Origin: Larix kaempferi
Taxonomy: Eukaryota > Streptophyta > Pinopsida > Pinales > Pinaceae
Reading direction: 5' to 3'
Assembly (NCBI GenBank): GCA_027924585.1
Contig: BSBM01001387.1
Span: 124,001 to 188,000 of the forward strand
DNA length: 64,000 nt
Numbering within the stretch: position 1 is the first letter of the stretch; each line of letters opens with the position of its first letter. Positions 10,601 to 23,306 of this stretch are shown piece by piece. The notes beneath the pieces are model-generated. The model saw only the letters and a list, made by a program, of their open reading frames with translations. It ran no database searches and was not told the DNA's origin. Position numbers and translations under genes: made by a program.

Positions 10601-13319
10601 CACCATCAAGCTTCAAATTTGAAGCCTTCAAGGCCCTTCAAAGGCCATTTTACACGTCATAGAAGGCCACCTCATATTTTACCATGCAAAAAAAATTTAA
10701 TTTCATGGTAAGCCCTTCAATAATTAAATTAACCACTATTGTTTAATATTGCAATAGAAGGGCAGCTTCAAATTTCACCCGTCGATAGTTTTCAGTGGGA
10801 AATTGGGAATGCGTCTACTAGCTAGGTGACTTGGGAGTGGGACTTGGTACTTGGTTACTCTTGAATATCCACGTGTCTGGTCATCGAAGGATCATGGTCC
10901 ATTGGGCCTCTAATAATATCATTGACCAGTTTACGTGGATAAGCTTACACTGTGTATCCCATGTCTTGAACGCTTCTAAGTTCGCGTGTTAGCGGCGAGC
11001 GCTTACGTGTTTAACACATTTAATGACAACAACAACTTTATTAAATATGGTTGGTGGCTCATACGTATTGCTAGCAGTGGGATTACTAAGTTACCAGTTA
11101 TCACATACCAATTCGTGACTTCTGACTTCGTGAGTTAATTTAGTATTTAATGCATAATATATTATGTTAATGTGCCCCGAATTTGGCATTTCGGACAAAC
11201 ACCACAATCCAGAAACTTCTTGTAATGTTGCAAGTTGTCGCTCTTGCCCGTGGCCCCTTCCCACAACCCTTTGTTTTCTTTGTTGTATCAAGTTACTCCT
11301 ACCGTCTACGACTCCCAACCTCACACCCTGTGTTTTCTTTATTTTATCAAGTCAATCCTACGGCTTCCGAGTCCCACCTTGTGTTTGCTTTGTTGTATCA
11401 AGTCAATGCTCGAATTCCATGCTTCCATGGCTCTGACCATCAATATATAATATTACAGGAATACAAACAAGCTTTTGCTTATACCCCTGCTTCATCGTGG
11501 TCGAGCTACTTCCAAGTTCCACCTACCCTATCTCCTCTAGTCCTCCAGGAGAGTTTGCAAAGTGAAGCTACCAATGCCAACCTGCCATAAACATATATAA
11601 AGAAATTTGTTTTCTTTAAGGAGCTCAACTTCAAGGCTAACTGGATTGTTGACATCCTATGAATTTACAGGTATGTACATCATTTTATCCATTCATGATC
11701 CCATCAATTATTTAAAAATTTTGTAACTTCAAAGTTCAAACACAATATTATTATTTGATTGAAAATTTGTAACTTCAAATGGTCCTTGAAGGATTCAAAT
11801 TTGAAGCCTAGACCCAAGAGTGGGTTTGTCACAAATCTTTGTCAGATGCTGTTCAAAATGGAATTTATCGATTCCCAACTATCGCAACAACAAAAATTGC
11901 TTCTTTCTTCATATGTTCTGTGTACACGCATATGATTCAATGTGCTCCTTGCCTTGCCCTATTTTCCATTGTCGCCCGATCGAATCTGTTGAGAATTTAG
12001 CCTCCCTTTAACTTTCCTAAAATGGAGGGGACAAGGAAGACCATTGTTTTCACTCTGAAACCAAGCGCTTCCCCGGGAAACTACCACTGGCCATGGTTGC
12101 ATCCAGAGAAATTTTTAGGGGCGAAATTTAGCCAATTGGCTATTTTTTTGGCCTTTTTTCAAAAAATAAATTCGCTATTTGGTCATTTTTAGGCTCTAAT
12201 ATCGCCTATATTTACATAAAATATGTTTTTTTATCATAATATTCGCCGAAAATTACAAGTTTCAATATTAAATTGTATTTTTCATATTTAATATTCGCCT
12301 ACCAATCTATATTTATGTTTTTTTCAATCCAAAATAATCGCCTAAAATACTACATTGAATCATACTTTTATAATCCTTAAAAAATACCCTGGTTGCATCC
12401 CTACTATAAACAGGTGTGCGCATTGCGCCCCCCATTTTTACCAAAAAGCCTGGGGATTTGGGGAAGTTCCCACTCTGCCAGCTTCCATGCATCTAGTTAA
12501 TGAGTCAGATCAAGAATCCAAACTTTGTATCTAAAACTGTATTGCATGAGCCATTTTCCACAATTTCTCGGTCGTTGATTCGACACCTTCCTCTAGTACA
12601 CGGTTTAAGATTCTTGGGATTTATTAATATGAAGACCATCGATGCTACTACACTTACAATCCCAACTAGCTATCGAATTTCAATATGATTGAGAATATGC
12701 AACAACATCTGGTGAAGGACAATGTTGAAAGCTGGCAATTTTCTTAGAATGCCCAATGCCCACTCTTGCGTTCAACTGTACGAATTGGGACACAAATGTT
12801 TTTGTAATCTTTATTTTTAGAACAACGGTGCTACTTTACGTTTTGATTTTGTTTCCCTTATCGGATGGTATTGAATAGAACTGAACTTCAACCATATAAC
12901 AAGAACTTCAACCATCTATGCATCTCCTCTCTACTTGGTCTACCTATGTTTTACTTATGCTTCACAACCCATCCTCTACTCCGTCATACCACAGAGTTAG
13001 TATGTATAATGAGATCTAGTGGGGGGGGCTATAAGGAAGAAGTAGCTAGGGTCCTTAATCAGCTATTGAGAACAAAATTTGCATGGAGTCGGATAGTCCT
13101 CTTTGTTCAAACCATAACATAGCATGTAACATGTAAGGAGCGCTTAAACTTATTCTATCCCAAGTACATGTGGCATTCATAGTGTTGAATGAAAAATTAG
13201 AACAAGGTGGTGTATATTCACTCAAGGTAAATGACTACTACAATCAAGGTCATCTCCCCTTCCAAAACAAGGTGTTGTATATTCCAAAAAAGATAATGAC
13301 TCACGTGTGCACATCCAAA
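10601..13319. other. Unassigned region with a small tandem repeat
   Basis: No supported gene. Around 11270-11410 the phrase ttctttgttgtatcaagt recurs three times about 55-65 bp apart, and this creates the overlapping Val/Phe/Ser-rich ORFs there. 12130-12390 is very AT-rich with repeated tcgcc words. Confidence 0.45.
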
Positions 13320-13640
13320 GATCCATTGACTGTCCATAGATCCGAGTGAGCAAAGACCAGTGCAGAGGAGGGAGGCTAGACCGTCGAGAGATCTGAGTGA
13401 GCAGAGACCAGCATAGAGGAGGGAGGCGAGACCGCCGAGAGAGCCAAGACCGCCAAGAACATTGCAGAGGAGGGATTCGATACTGTTGAGAGAGCCCGTT
13501 CCATTGAGATCATTGTATATGAGGGATCCAAGACCACCGAGAGAGACAATACCATTTCATAGGAGGGAGCCGAGACCATCGAGAACATTGCAAAGGAGGC
13601 CGTTGAGACTAGGAGATCAACACCATTCCAGAGGAGGTCA
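13320..13640. repeat. Purine-rich imperfect tandem repeat
   Basis: Diverged units around gaggagggag-cgagaccgccgagaga recur about every 35-55 bp. The Arg/Pro-rich ORF on + and the Ser/Val-rich ORF on - across it follow from this composition, not from a recognised protein. Confidence 0.65.
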
Positions 13641-13739
13641 TCGAGATGTCGTCGGTAAGTCTGAAATCCACAGTTTGTACACCAGGGTTGGGGGTTTGGA
13701 AATGAACTGTTTTTTAATGGGGGTTTGGAAATGAACAAG

Positions 13740-16708
13740 TGGTGTGACCGGAAGGATGCTAAAACCGAAGAGGCACTTACAAAATGAGTTAGCCTAGTTG
13801 TTAACTATGGGTTACTACCACAATTGGATTCTTCCTCCTATTGATATCAATTTTGTCAATCAATCCCAGAACCACTCCCACTATCTCTCTCTATACACTA
13901 TAAACCCCCAGGCATATTGCATTGCCTCTGGCCCAATGACTTACCTGCAGATCTGTGTTCGATGGATCACTACCACTGTAGGCTCTCAACCTTCCAAAAA
14001 AAAACAATGAAGTCTCAATCGTTATCAATGGGAGTTTCACCCTACACCTACAACCAAGAAATGCAAATTTCTTCCATGTTTTGATCATAGAGTTGAGCCA
14101 CTAGAGCGTTCCAAGCTAATCCCTGCCCATTGGCATTTTCAGGCATCATGGTTAGAGTCTGAGCTAAACTTTGTTTTTTTCAGGCATGCTGGTGTGTATG
14201 CTATTAACATAGGTTTTAAAGAAGGGTTCATTGATGTCACAGATCAATTAAATAAAATTCTTCAGAATTATTGTAACATTAATGATGTGCAAAAGGATGA
14301 AGTTCTTCTAATTATCCCACTGCTCCTAATGAGCTTTAACAAATAACTACATCATCAGTTTAAGACCAAATACATATTATTGTATTTGCTGGAAAAAAAA
14401 ATCCCACTATGCAATTTCTAGGAAGAGACCTCATCAACTAATATCATTATATTCCTTTGCTATAAAGTAGAAAATATTTCTTGAAATTCCCCACATCAAG
14501 CCTAACATGTTGTGACCATGTTTTTAACATTTGATGCATCGTCCATTTGTGTGAACTTCAGATATGGATCATTGATCTTGGCAACCTTGAGGTGCATATC
14601 AAATCCCTACATTAGGTTTGTCTATGTCGATGCCTATAATCAATGCACTATCACACACAAACATGATCATTTGATGGATCAACCACCACCCCCACCTGGG
14701 ATGTAGAATGAACCTAGCTTCTCTCTGTGCAATAAGCAGTTCAAACAATCCAAGAACAATGAAATAAAATTCTTCAGACATATTATAATTTACAACATTG
14801 ACAATGTGCAGAAAGATGGAGTTGTTCCGCTTCTCCCACTGCTCTTAATGAGCTTTAAAAAATAATGAAATCATCAATTTGAGATCAAATACATACTAAA
14901 TTAGTTGAAAAAAAAAACCCTATATGCACTCTAAGTGGAGACCACACCAGTCAATCTCCTTATTAGATACAATGTGTTTTGTTTGCACTAAAGTATAAAT
15001 TCTTGTTCAAAATTCCCTACATGAAGCCTAACTTGATTTCTTGGTAAGTCCTTAAGGCCATTATGTTTCTCTCACAAAGTTGCTTTTAATTCACTTGTAT
15101 CTTTCATCACTATAACAATACAACTGTTTTGTCTTTCTTAAATCTATTTTAATTCTCTTAGGTTACTAAGCGGTCTTTTAGCATAACACCTATGTTTATC
15201 TAACTTGATCTAGTGAGATTGGTTTTGGTGTGAGATGAAGTTATTGTACCCAAGTTTCTTATAGTGTAGACCCTTGTTATGATCCTAATCATACTAAAAT
15301 AATTCCTGAGTACCCTGTGGTAAATACCTCCTAGTTGACATTGTTTCTCAAATACATCATGTTCAGATTGCCAGTTGATATAATTTTAAATTGTAACGGA
15401 AAGAGAAAGCGATGCTTAAGAAATTATATGGCCTTTACACTACAAAAACATCTTGTATTTGAGTGAAATGAAGGATGACTAAAATTCATGGAGAAAGCTA
15501 TATTTTCTCACTTGTCTCTGGCTTCCTCTTGGGCACTTAATGGACCTCCTTTCCGGTAGTGGAATATGACAGCCAATTGCTGGTAGATTAGCGATGTCTT
15601 GTTATAATAGATAAGTTGACATTGTACAAAAGGTATACAATTATAGACATTTCGAATTAAATAGCCAATGAATTTATCATTTGTATGACTAGCTAAAACC
15701 AATGTTCCCCCATGTTTCTGAGATGCATGAGCATGGTAGTGAGTTTGTGGATTTGTTGGGATACAACCACTAAAATATTAAATTTTCTTTGAAAATTTGG
15801 TGAATTCTTGTTTTGTATTTGACACAAGTTAGATACATTTTTCATGATCAACTTAAATTGGGAACATTTTTCAAATGTTATGTTAAGCTGGAGTATTGTG
15901 GTGTATTTCCTGGGACAACGCTTTTGTGGAGTCTAGTCACTTGATACTCTCGGGATCTAAAAATTGCTCCCTAATCACTTGATGCTCCTTATACACTCTC
16001 GAGCATCATTTGCACTACAAGACTTACCAAATTGAAATTAACTTGTACTTCTAGACTAGCTTAGAGTAAATCTAGACTAGCTCTGGGTCTATTTCCCGTC
16101 AACTATGCATTGAAACATATTATCATATTCAAAGGGAGCAATGCACTTGTGGGATATGCATGCAAGAACTTCAGTATGAAGACCAATTTATCTCTAGATG
16201 CCATATCTTTCACAATAAATGTAGTCATTATCATTTCTTGTTAAGAGACTATCATGGATCTTCCAGACTTCCATAGAATATGAGGACCAAAGATGTATTA
16301 CCCTACTCCATGAGATGCTTCACTTTCAACGGAAAAAAATCAGAGGCATATCTCCCTTCATTTTGAAATGCAGGCCTATCACTTCATATTCCCAAACTTT
16401 TGATGGTTCCAATCACAACAGAGATCACAAGCAAAACCCCAATACCAAGTTAGTCAGGCAGCAGGGACTTCAATCCACAAAACCAGTGGATGATAGGAAT
16501 CTCATTACACCCCAATACCAAGTTAGTCAGGAAACATATACTTCAATGCAAAAAAACAGAGGATGACAAGAATCTCGTTACACAATTCTTCTCAGCCATG
16601 GATGTTGAAGAGCTAGCAGTTAAAAACTTTTTTGGATTCTGGCTTCTTCATTATTGTCTTTCAAACTCTTGTCATTTTTTCTCTTTTAAACTCTCCAACA
16701 TCTAATGA
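13740..16708. other. Unassigned region with two old duplications
   Basis: 14251-14480 and 14765-15030 are diverged direct copies, offset about 515 bp. Each contains ataaaattcttcaga and, further on, cccactgctc-taatgagcttta. At 16436-16583 there is a roughly 72-bp duplicate around ccccaataccaagttagtca. No gene seen. Confidence 0.5.
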
Positions 16709-17307
16709 TGTTGATGTATTTGTAACTTCAGAATGTATTTCACATATGTATATTGTATTCCTATAGAGATGTTATTATTACTCTATACAAAAGTGTCGTC
16801 ATTTATATTGTAAGTGTCGTAACTTATACTTGATGGGTTATTAGACCACCTTGATGGGATCGGCCCTATATAAGTCATGTGGGTTAAAGGGTTATTAGAC
16901 CACCCTATTGGGGGTCGGCCCTGTCAGAATTATGTTATGTGATTAAGTTGAGGCCGACCTAGTAAGGTTGTTAGGCAAGTCAAGTCATGCATAAATAGAG
17001 TGCGGGGGGAACTCTATTTGATCATTCACTTTCTCACTCATACACTCATTGGAGAGTGGCACACTAGTGGAGGAGGAGAATCTGCTGCTAGGAGACTATC
17101 TCTTATGCTTGGGTTTTATATCATTGCTCTATCTATCTCTGAGGAAGTTATTGGGGTTTTTCACCTTTATGGTTTTCCCCAAGGAAACTCTGTGTGTCTA
17201 TTGTCTCTTGTGATTACTTGTTGTGATTGATATGCTTGATATGATGTACATGTTATTCTATCAGTAAAGATCCTAGAGTATGTTGAATTAATGCTAAAAA
17301 ATTAACA
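16709..17307 (+). repeat. Copia-A 5' LTR
   Basis: 599 bp, starts TGTTGATG and ends TTAACA. TATA-like box ataaatag at 16991-16998. Carries two ttattagaccacc...tcggccct modules, relatives of which occur in the other two Copia elements. Confidence 0.95.
16991..16998 (+). promoter_or_regulatory. Copia-A LTR TATA-like box
   Basis: ataaatag (tataaatag in the right LTR, 22984-22992). The same box followed by agagg/agagt is found in the other Copia LTRs, marking the probable transcription start just downstream. Confidence 0.6.
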
Positions 17308-17324
17308 TGGTATCAGAGCTAACC
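17308..17324 (+). promoter_or_regulatory. Copia-A primer binding site
   Basis: TGGTATCAGAGCTAACC directly abuts the 5' LTR. The first twelve bases are complementary to the 3' end of initiator Met-tRNA, the usual primer of plant Copia elements. Confidence 0.9.
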
Positions 17325-17490
17325 TGAGAAGAAGACACTGTGCAGTTGCGGAAGCTAGGGATTCTTGTTTTGTGGGTTTCTCTCCACAGATCTTGAAAGG
17401 AAGGAGGCTCGCTTGACTCTCCTCAGTAAGGCGCATCTTTTTGTCCAATCAGAATTCAATTCTGAGCACTTTCAGTTTTGGCCCTAAAAA

Positions 17491-17803
17491 TTAGAGTTTC
17501 CACAAAAAGTGGAATTTCTGAAATCTGAGACCACGACTGGAAGCTCCTTGGAAAAATCGAAGTTTAGAGCTTTGGATCGAACTTTTTCGTTGGGTTAAGC
17601 TCCAGGAAAATCAAACCCTAGTTTGGGGTCCTGTCTAGTGAAGCCATAAATTAGGGTTTCTGCAAACGTTGGAGTTTCTGAAATCTGAGACCATGCCTGG
17701 GAGCTCCTCTAGAAAATCGAAGTTTAGAGACCAAGATCAAACTTTTTGGATGGGTGAAGCTCCGGGAAAATCAAACCCTAATTCAGGGTCCTCCCTAGTG
17801 AAT
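17491..17803 (+). repeat. Copia-A leader repeat, two ~160-bp copies
   Basis: Units begin near 17491 and 17651. Each runs through gaaatctgagacca, tcgaagtttagag, caaactttt and aaaatcaaaccctag. Copia-B has two copies and Copia-C one copy (48048-48190) of the same unit in the same place. Confidence 0.8.
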
Positions 17804-18040
17804 CTGGAAGTTTGAAAAGCAAATTTGAGGGGTGAAACTTTGCAGTTTTCAAATTCTGAGTATACCAGCTTGATCAGCTCATCAAGGTGCATCTTTCTAT
17901 CCTTCCAAAAGTTTGAAATTCAAAGTTTGAATTTTTAAGGTTTCTCTGACAAACCCTAATCCAGCTCCAGATCCAGTTTTCAGCAAATCAAGTGGTAAGA
18001 CCTAATAACTTTTCTATTTCCATTTGAAGTACTTCTTAAG

Positions 18041-18700
18041 ATGTCTCACCATACCAAGCTTTAGGATAAGCTTGAAGGGGCTAATAAATTCCGAGCATGG
18101 AAGTATAGGATTGGGATAATCCTAGAAGAGAATGAGTTGGACACTTACATAAGTGAAGAGATTATAGTTCTAGAGGGAGAAGAGGCCAAGGCCTTACACA
18201 AGAAGAACTTGGTCAAGGCTAAGAGGATCATTGCTTATTCTATCAAAGACCATCTCATACCACATGTGTCATCTCTGAAGACACCCAAGGAGATGTTTGA
18301 TTCCTTGACCAAGCTATTTGAAGGGAAGAACATAAATCGGAAGATGACCTTGAGGAATCAATTGAAGAATATCAAGATCCAAAATACAGAGACTATGCAG
18401 TCTTATTTCTCAAAGGGTCTCCCAGATAAAAGAACAAACTGAAGCTGTGAGAGAAGATATAGAGAATGGAGAAGTGGTAATGACCACTCTTAATGGCCTT
18501 CCTAGATCATGGGATTCCTTCATCCAAGGAATTTGTGCTAGGAAGGAACTTATCTCATTCAGTAGGTTGTGGGAAGAATGCTCATAGGAAGAAGCTCGAA
18601 TTATAGCTCGAGAAGGAAAGATGGGGAATGAAGTTCAAGCTCTCACAGCCCACACCAAGAAGAGGACACTTTTTTTTAGATTGTCCTAAGAACAAAAGGA
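18041..18700 (+). pseudogene. Copia-A gag (UBN2-type), broken
   Basis: The frame from about 18041 (MSHHTKL, then a TAG) continues with FRAWKYRIGIILEENEL and IINRKMTL-like motifs matching the Copia-C Gag core. Coding similarity runs to LNGLPRSWDSFIQGICARKE at about 18495-18554. Damage includes a TAG near 18062, a frameshift near 18420 after MQSYFSKG, and a TAG near 18585. Text resembling the start of a zinc-knuckle region is lost just before 18700, where the noncoding block begins. Gag normally forms the particle that packages element RNA; this copy cannot make it in one piece. Confidence 0.8.
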
Positions 18701-18719
18701 ACAACAACAACTACTACTA

Positions 18720-20100
18720 CAAGCAATCTGACAGGTATGACTTACAGGTATGTTTTGAAATATGTTCATGATTAAGTTTATAATATGATTGTCTTCATGT
18801 TATTGAGTTTAGTAACAATCTTGTTTAATTTTAGACTTGTCTTATCACCCTAGTAAAAGTATGAATGCATGATAGAAGACATTCATTGATTAGGGTTATG
18901 ACACTTATGATTGTATTATGATTGTACTAATGAACTGTGGTGTTGTATGAGGATAATGTTATCCGCTAACATGAAGTTACAAATCAAGTTCTAGATCAAG
19001 ACCATGGTGACATGAAGACAAAGACTCATCCATAGTCATGGATCACATAGAGTTATGTATAATTTGGTTCTACAGTGGTTAACTTATGAGTTATGCAGGT
19101 CATTGAAGAGAACAAGAAAAACATTGCTAGACATAACTAGCAAATATGATGACCAGGTATGTTTTTCCTATATCAAGTTAGAATCCTACCCTATGTAAGG
19201 ATCTTATACTTTTGTATGATTGATAATGATTACTCATGAAGTTAAAAGTTTGAGTAATCTAGGGTTTATCCATATTATGTCTTTTACCTTGATTGATGAT
19301 ATGACTAACCAGAAGAGTTCTATGGTCAAATATGAATATGCATGAGTAAGAGAAGTCTTCCCTGAAACTTTGAAAGCTAGTGCTTATTATCTATGTTTGA
19401 AATGATCATGACTATACTTGTTTAAGATTATTGTGTTTTGATAGTATTAAGATTATACTAATGAATGTATGATTATGTATGAGATATCGAGGATAACACA
19501 ATGATGATACTAGTAAATCATTCATAGTGATCGAGGATGGATATAAATTCAAGGACAGGTAATCCAGGAAGCAAAGATCAAGAGGGAGCACACTCCAGTA
19601 GTTCCTACAAGGAAGCAAAGATTGATAGGGAGTCCACCCAACAAACAAACAAAGATAAGTATTTGAATTGTCATTTCTTGTACATTTGATTGTTTAAATA
19701 ATATTGTTCAATGATGTATATACTTATGTTCCTAGACTTAGGTTGTGTATCATGCATATTAGAATAATTGCATTAATGAACAGTATACCACTAATATGCA
19801 TGTAATGGGTAAGTGGCCTATGGCACTATACAAAATTCCATTGCTACTTATCTAGAATGAAACCTCTTTGCTGACATGTTGGGAGTTGTGACACTCTTAA
19901 CAAAGTTCTGGTAGAGATTGGAAGGCATCTAGAAAGTTACAGGATATGGATAAATGTTGTATTGAAGCATTGGATAAATTAATTGCATGATTGTATGACA
20001 TATTTCTTTATGTGTAAGAATTAGTTCTGAAAACTATGAGATGTTTCTAATCATCCAATTTAACTTGTCTTGTAGGAAAGATCGTATACCATCACCTACA
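18720..20100 (+). other. Copia-A intron-like central block replacing protease and integrase
   Basis: No reading frame over about 1.4 kb. Splice-like words punctuate it: donors CAG|GTATGTTTT near 18747 and CAG|GTATGTTTTT near 19152, GACAG|GTAATC near 19557, and acceptors TTATGCAG| near 19098 and TTGTCTTGTAG| near 20074. Most of it is homologous to the reverse complement of 39890-40790 in Copia-B, in the same position between gag and RT. It stands where protease, integrase and early RT should lie. Whether it is truly spliced cannot be told from sequence. Confidence 0.7.
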
Positions 20101-20186
20101 AAAGAAGGACTACGACATTTATTCCAGCAACAAGCTATCTATTGAAGAATCTAAAGTTCCCAGGATCTAGGATGAAGTAATGATGC

Positions 20187-20947
20187 CATGATCCGTCGAT
20201 CATGAAGAATGATGTTTGGGATGTGGTCCCAATACCAGAAGGGAAGTCTGTTGTGACTTCCAAGTGGATTTATAAGATCAATCATGTTGCAGATGGCAAC
20301 ATAGAGAAATAGAAAGCAAGTTATGAAATGGAAGATACACCAGATGGATGTCAAGACAGACTTCTTGAATGGTGTAGTCGAGGAGGAAGTGTATGTGGAG
20401 CAGCCACTTGGTTTTGAGACACATGACAGAGAGTCATATGTGTGCAGGTTGAAGAAAGCCTTGTATGGCTTGAAGCAAGCTCCTAGGACTTGGTGAGGAT
20501 AGATTGATTGCCGACACAAATAGGAAGCTTGTTGCTGAGTTCAAGATGAAGGACTTAGGGATGATGCACTATTTTCTAGACATGGAGGTGTGGCAGAGTG
20601 CAAATGGGATCTTCCTTGGACAAGGGAAGTATGCAGTAGAGATCCTGAAGCGGTTCGGGATGATAGACTGCAAGGCCATGGCCACACCTATGGCATCGAA
20701 CCTAAAGCTTTTGTGTGATGCTTCATCTGATCTAGTTGATGTCACAGTGTATCATCAGATGATTGGGTCCTTGATGTACCTGACTTACACTAGACCAGAT
20801 ATTTGCTTTGTAGTGAACACATTGAGCCAGTTCCTGATGGATCCGAGAGGTGTTCACCTGGTTGCTATAAAGCATATTCTGAGGTACCTTAAGGGTACAA
20901 TTGATTATGGGCTCAAGTATGATGCGAATCAAAAGTTTAACCTGTAG
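20187..20947 (+). pseudogene. Copia-A reverse transcriptase, deleted for YVDD
   Basis: Motifs in order: MKNDVWDVVPIPEGKS, SKWIYKINH, then after a short deletion [20 protein letters not shown] (motif A Asp present), [17 protein letters not shown] second deletion directly follows (20495-20515) and removes the finger-to-palm part with the catalytic YVDD. The sequence resumes at KDLGMMHYFLDMEVW and runs through the connection domain to LKGTIDYGLKYD, ending at TAG 20945-20947. In-frame stops also occur at about 20308 and 20495. The enzyme cannot be active. Confidence 0.85.
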
Positions 20948-21403
20948 GGTTATGTTGATTCAGACTGGGTAGGAAGTGTTGCAGATAGGAAGAGCACTTC
21001 TGGGTGCTTCTTCAGTATGGGATCAGGAGTGATCTCTTGGTTTAGCAGGAAGTAGTCCTGCGTAGCACTGAGTATGGCTGAAGCAGAGTATGTTGCAGCT
21101 TGTTCGGCTAGTTGTGAGGAAGTATGGCTCTTGAAGCTACTGTCTGAGCTATTTGTTATCCCGTTGGAGGCTACTGGTATTTTTTGTTACAACCAGAGTT
21201 GTGTGAAGCTGTTTGAGAACCCGATATTCCATGATAGGTCTAAGCACATTGAGATCAAATATCAGTATATCATGGATATGGTGCATAGAGGAGCAGTGAA
21301 GCTCCTGTATGTTGGGACGGATGAGAAGGTTACAGATGTGTTGACGAAACCACTAGCCAGAGTGAAGTTTGAGTACTTTAGAGAGAGGCTTGGTGTTCTT
21401 TAG
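20948..21403 (+). pseudogene. Copia-A RNase H domain
   Basis: GYVDSDWVGSVADRKSTSG (first catalytic Asp), AEAEYVAACSAS (Glu), then YNQSCVKLFENPIFH and HIEIKYQYIMDMVHRG, TDVLTKPLARVKFEYFRERL. CDN is changed to CYN, so one catalytic Asp is lost. One TAG interrupts at about 21054 (SRK-stop-SCVALS). The frame ends at TAG 21401-21403, the natural pol end by comparison with Copia-C. Confidence 0.85.
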
Positions 21404-21544
21404 ATATAAGATACTTCGAGGAAGAAGTGATGGGACACATCTGCAGGAGCCATTCCAAGCATGGTGAGAGGAGGATCCTTCCCATTACTGTGGATGTAAG
21501 CGTTGTGTTGTGAGCATCAGGACGATGCTCCAGTTACTGCTTGG

Positions 21545-22330
21545 TATGATCAGTTGGATCATGTATATGTATATGAATCCGTTGGATGCTTGGTATGATC
21601 AATTGGATCATGTATATGTATATGCATCAGGACGATGCAGTGATGATGATCAGGAGGATCATGTGAGATGAGTATCAGGATGATACTCTGGATGATATGC
21701 ATCAGGATGATGCTATGATGATGATCAGGATGATCATATGTGATGATATGTATCAGGTGGATACATTGCATAATCAGTTGGATTATGTGTGATGAGTTCC
21801 GAAGACACAGATGCACATGGGATTTTCGGACATGGTTGTAGATGTGTTCTCCCATGGTCGCGATGTAATTGCCGGGATTTTTCGACATGGAGGTAGATTT
21901 GTTCTCCCATGGTCATGATGTAATTGATGGAGCCATTCTCACATGGTGGTAGATGTGTTCTCCCATGGTGCAGATGTAAGGGCTGAAGCCATTCTCACAT
22001 GGTGGTAGATGTGTTCTCCCATGGTGTAGATGTAAGGGATGGATCCATTCGAGCATGGTTGAAGTGTGTCTTCCCATGGCTGCGATATAAGTGTTGTGCC
22101 ATTCCTAGCATGGTTGAAGTGTGTCTTCCCATGGCTATGGATGTAAGTGTGATGCCATTCTCGCATGGTGGAAGTGTGTCTTCCCATGGCGTAGATATAA
22201 GTGCTGAGCCTTTCACGGATGGTTGAAGTGTGTCTTCCCATGCTGATGAATGTAAGTGCTATGTGATGTGCATCTGGGTTGTGCTTCGTGAACGATGTTA
22301 TGATCAGTATGATCATGAGTATCAGGATGA
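21545..22330 (+). repeat. Copia-A 3' minisatellite region
   Basis: 21545-21795 has short units built on atcaggatgat and atcagttggatcatg. 21796-22255 holds about eight copies of a 55-58-bp unit with gtgttctcccatggt / gtgtcttcccatggc at 21846, 21901, 21957, 22013, 22068, 22123, 22179 and 22230. The array lies between the pol stop and the polypurine tract. Confidence 0.85.
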
Positions 22331-22690
22331 TACTCTGTGGCCATGGACAGGTTGTGTAGTGACATGTAAAAGGTCCTAGGAGATCTGATAGGTTGAGTTG
22401 TGTGCTCGTAATCAGTCCTGGGATGCTCTTGTGAGGTTTTGTGGATGCACGTAATAAGTCCTAAGGATTCCACAGTATGGCCAGTGATGATGAAGACCCA
22501 TAGGTGGTGGGCCTACATCCATCATGAAAAAGGGCTGGCTCTGTAGAACTTCCTATGACGAGTAGATTTGAGATTGATTGAGATAGCAGTAGCAGTGATG
22601 ATGACGATGATTCGATGACAATGATCCAGTGATGATGATCCAAAGAAAAAGACTTGTGCTAGCAGATCTGTGTCGAGAAATACCTTCCTA

Positions 22691-22702
22691 GTTAAGAGGG
22701 AG
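22691..22702 (+). promoter_or_regulatory. Copia-A polypurine tract
   Basis: gttaagagggag directly before the 3' LTR; the plus-strand DNA primer of the element. The same word occurs in Copia-C (ttaagagggag). Confidence 0.85.
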
Positions 22703-23301
22703 TGTTGATGTATTTGTAACTTCGGAATGTATTTCACATATGTATATTGTATTCCTATATAGATGTTATTATTCCTCTATACAAAAGTGTCGTCATTTAT
22801 ATTGTAAGTGTCGTAACTTATACTTGGTGGGTTATTAGACCACCTTGATGGGGTCGGCCCTATATAAGTCATGTGGGTTAAAGGGTTATTAGACCACCAT
22901 ATTGGGGGTCGGCCCTGTCAGCATTATGTTATGTGATTAAGTTGAGGTTGACCTAGTAAGGTTATTAGGCAAGTCAAGTCATGTATAAATAGAGTGCGGG
23001 AGGCACTCTATTTGATCATTCACTTTCTCACTCATACACTCATTGGAGAGTGGTGCACTAGTGGAGGAGGAGAAGAAGCTGCTAGGAGACTATCTCTTAT
23101 GCTTGGGTTTTGTATCATTGCTCTATCTATCTCTGAGGAAGTTATTGGGGTTTTTCACCGTTATGGTTTTCCCCAAGGAAACTCTGTGTGTATATTGTCT
23201 CTTATGATTGCTTGTTGTGATTGATATGCTTGATATGTTGTACATGTTATTCTCTCAGTAAAGATCCTAGAGTATGTTGAATTAATGCTAAAAAATTAAC
23301 A
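22703..23301 (+). repeat. Copia-A 3' LTR
   Basis: 599 bp, TGTTG...AACA, TATA-like box at 22984-22992, followed by the target duplication AATGA. Confidence 0.95.
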
Positions 23302-23306
23302 AATGA

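Larger units (their letters stand above)
16709..23301 (+). mobile_element. Copia-A: complete LTR retrotransposon, non-autonomous
   Basis: The element is bounded by two 599-bp LTRs (TGTTG...AACA) and flanked by the 5-bp target duplication AATGA (16704-16708 and 23302-23306). A Met-initiator primer site follows the left LTR and a polypurine tract precedes the right one, so ends and orientation are secure. RNase H after RT without a trailing integrase is the Copia order. By eye the LTRs differ at about 25 positions (near 96% identity), so the insertion is not recent. Protease and integrase are absent and are replaced by a noncoding block; RT lacks YVDD. It would depend on proteins of an autonomous relative. 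Confidence 0.95.

Noticed and set aside
11164-11590. Overlapping 71-135-codon ORFs on + rich in Phe, Val and Pro
   Set aside because: They arise from a three-fold ttctttgttgtatcaagt repeat. All frames are open at once and none matches a family.
13376-13738. ORFs of 90-120 codons on both strands
   Set aside because: Purine-rich tandem repeat with open frames in both directions; no protein motif.
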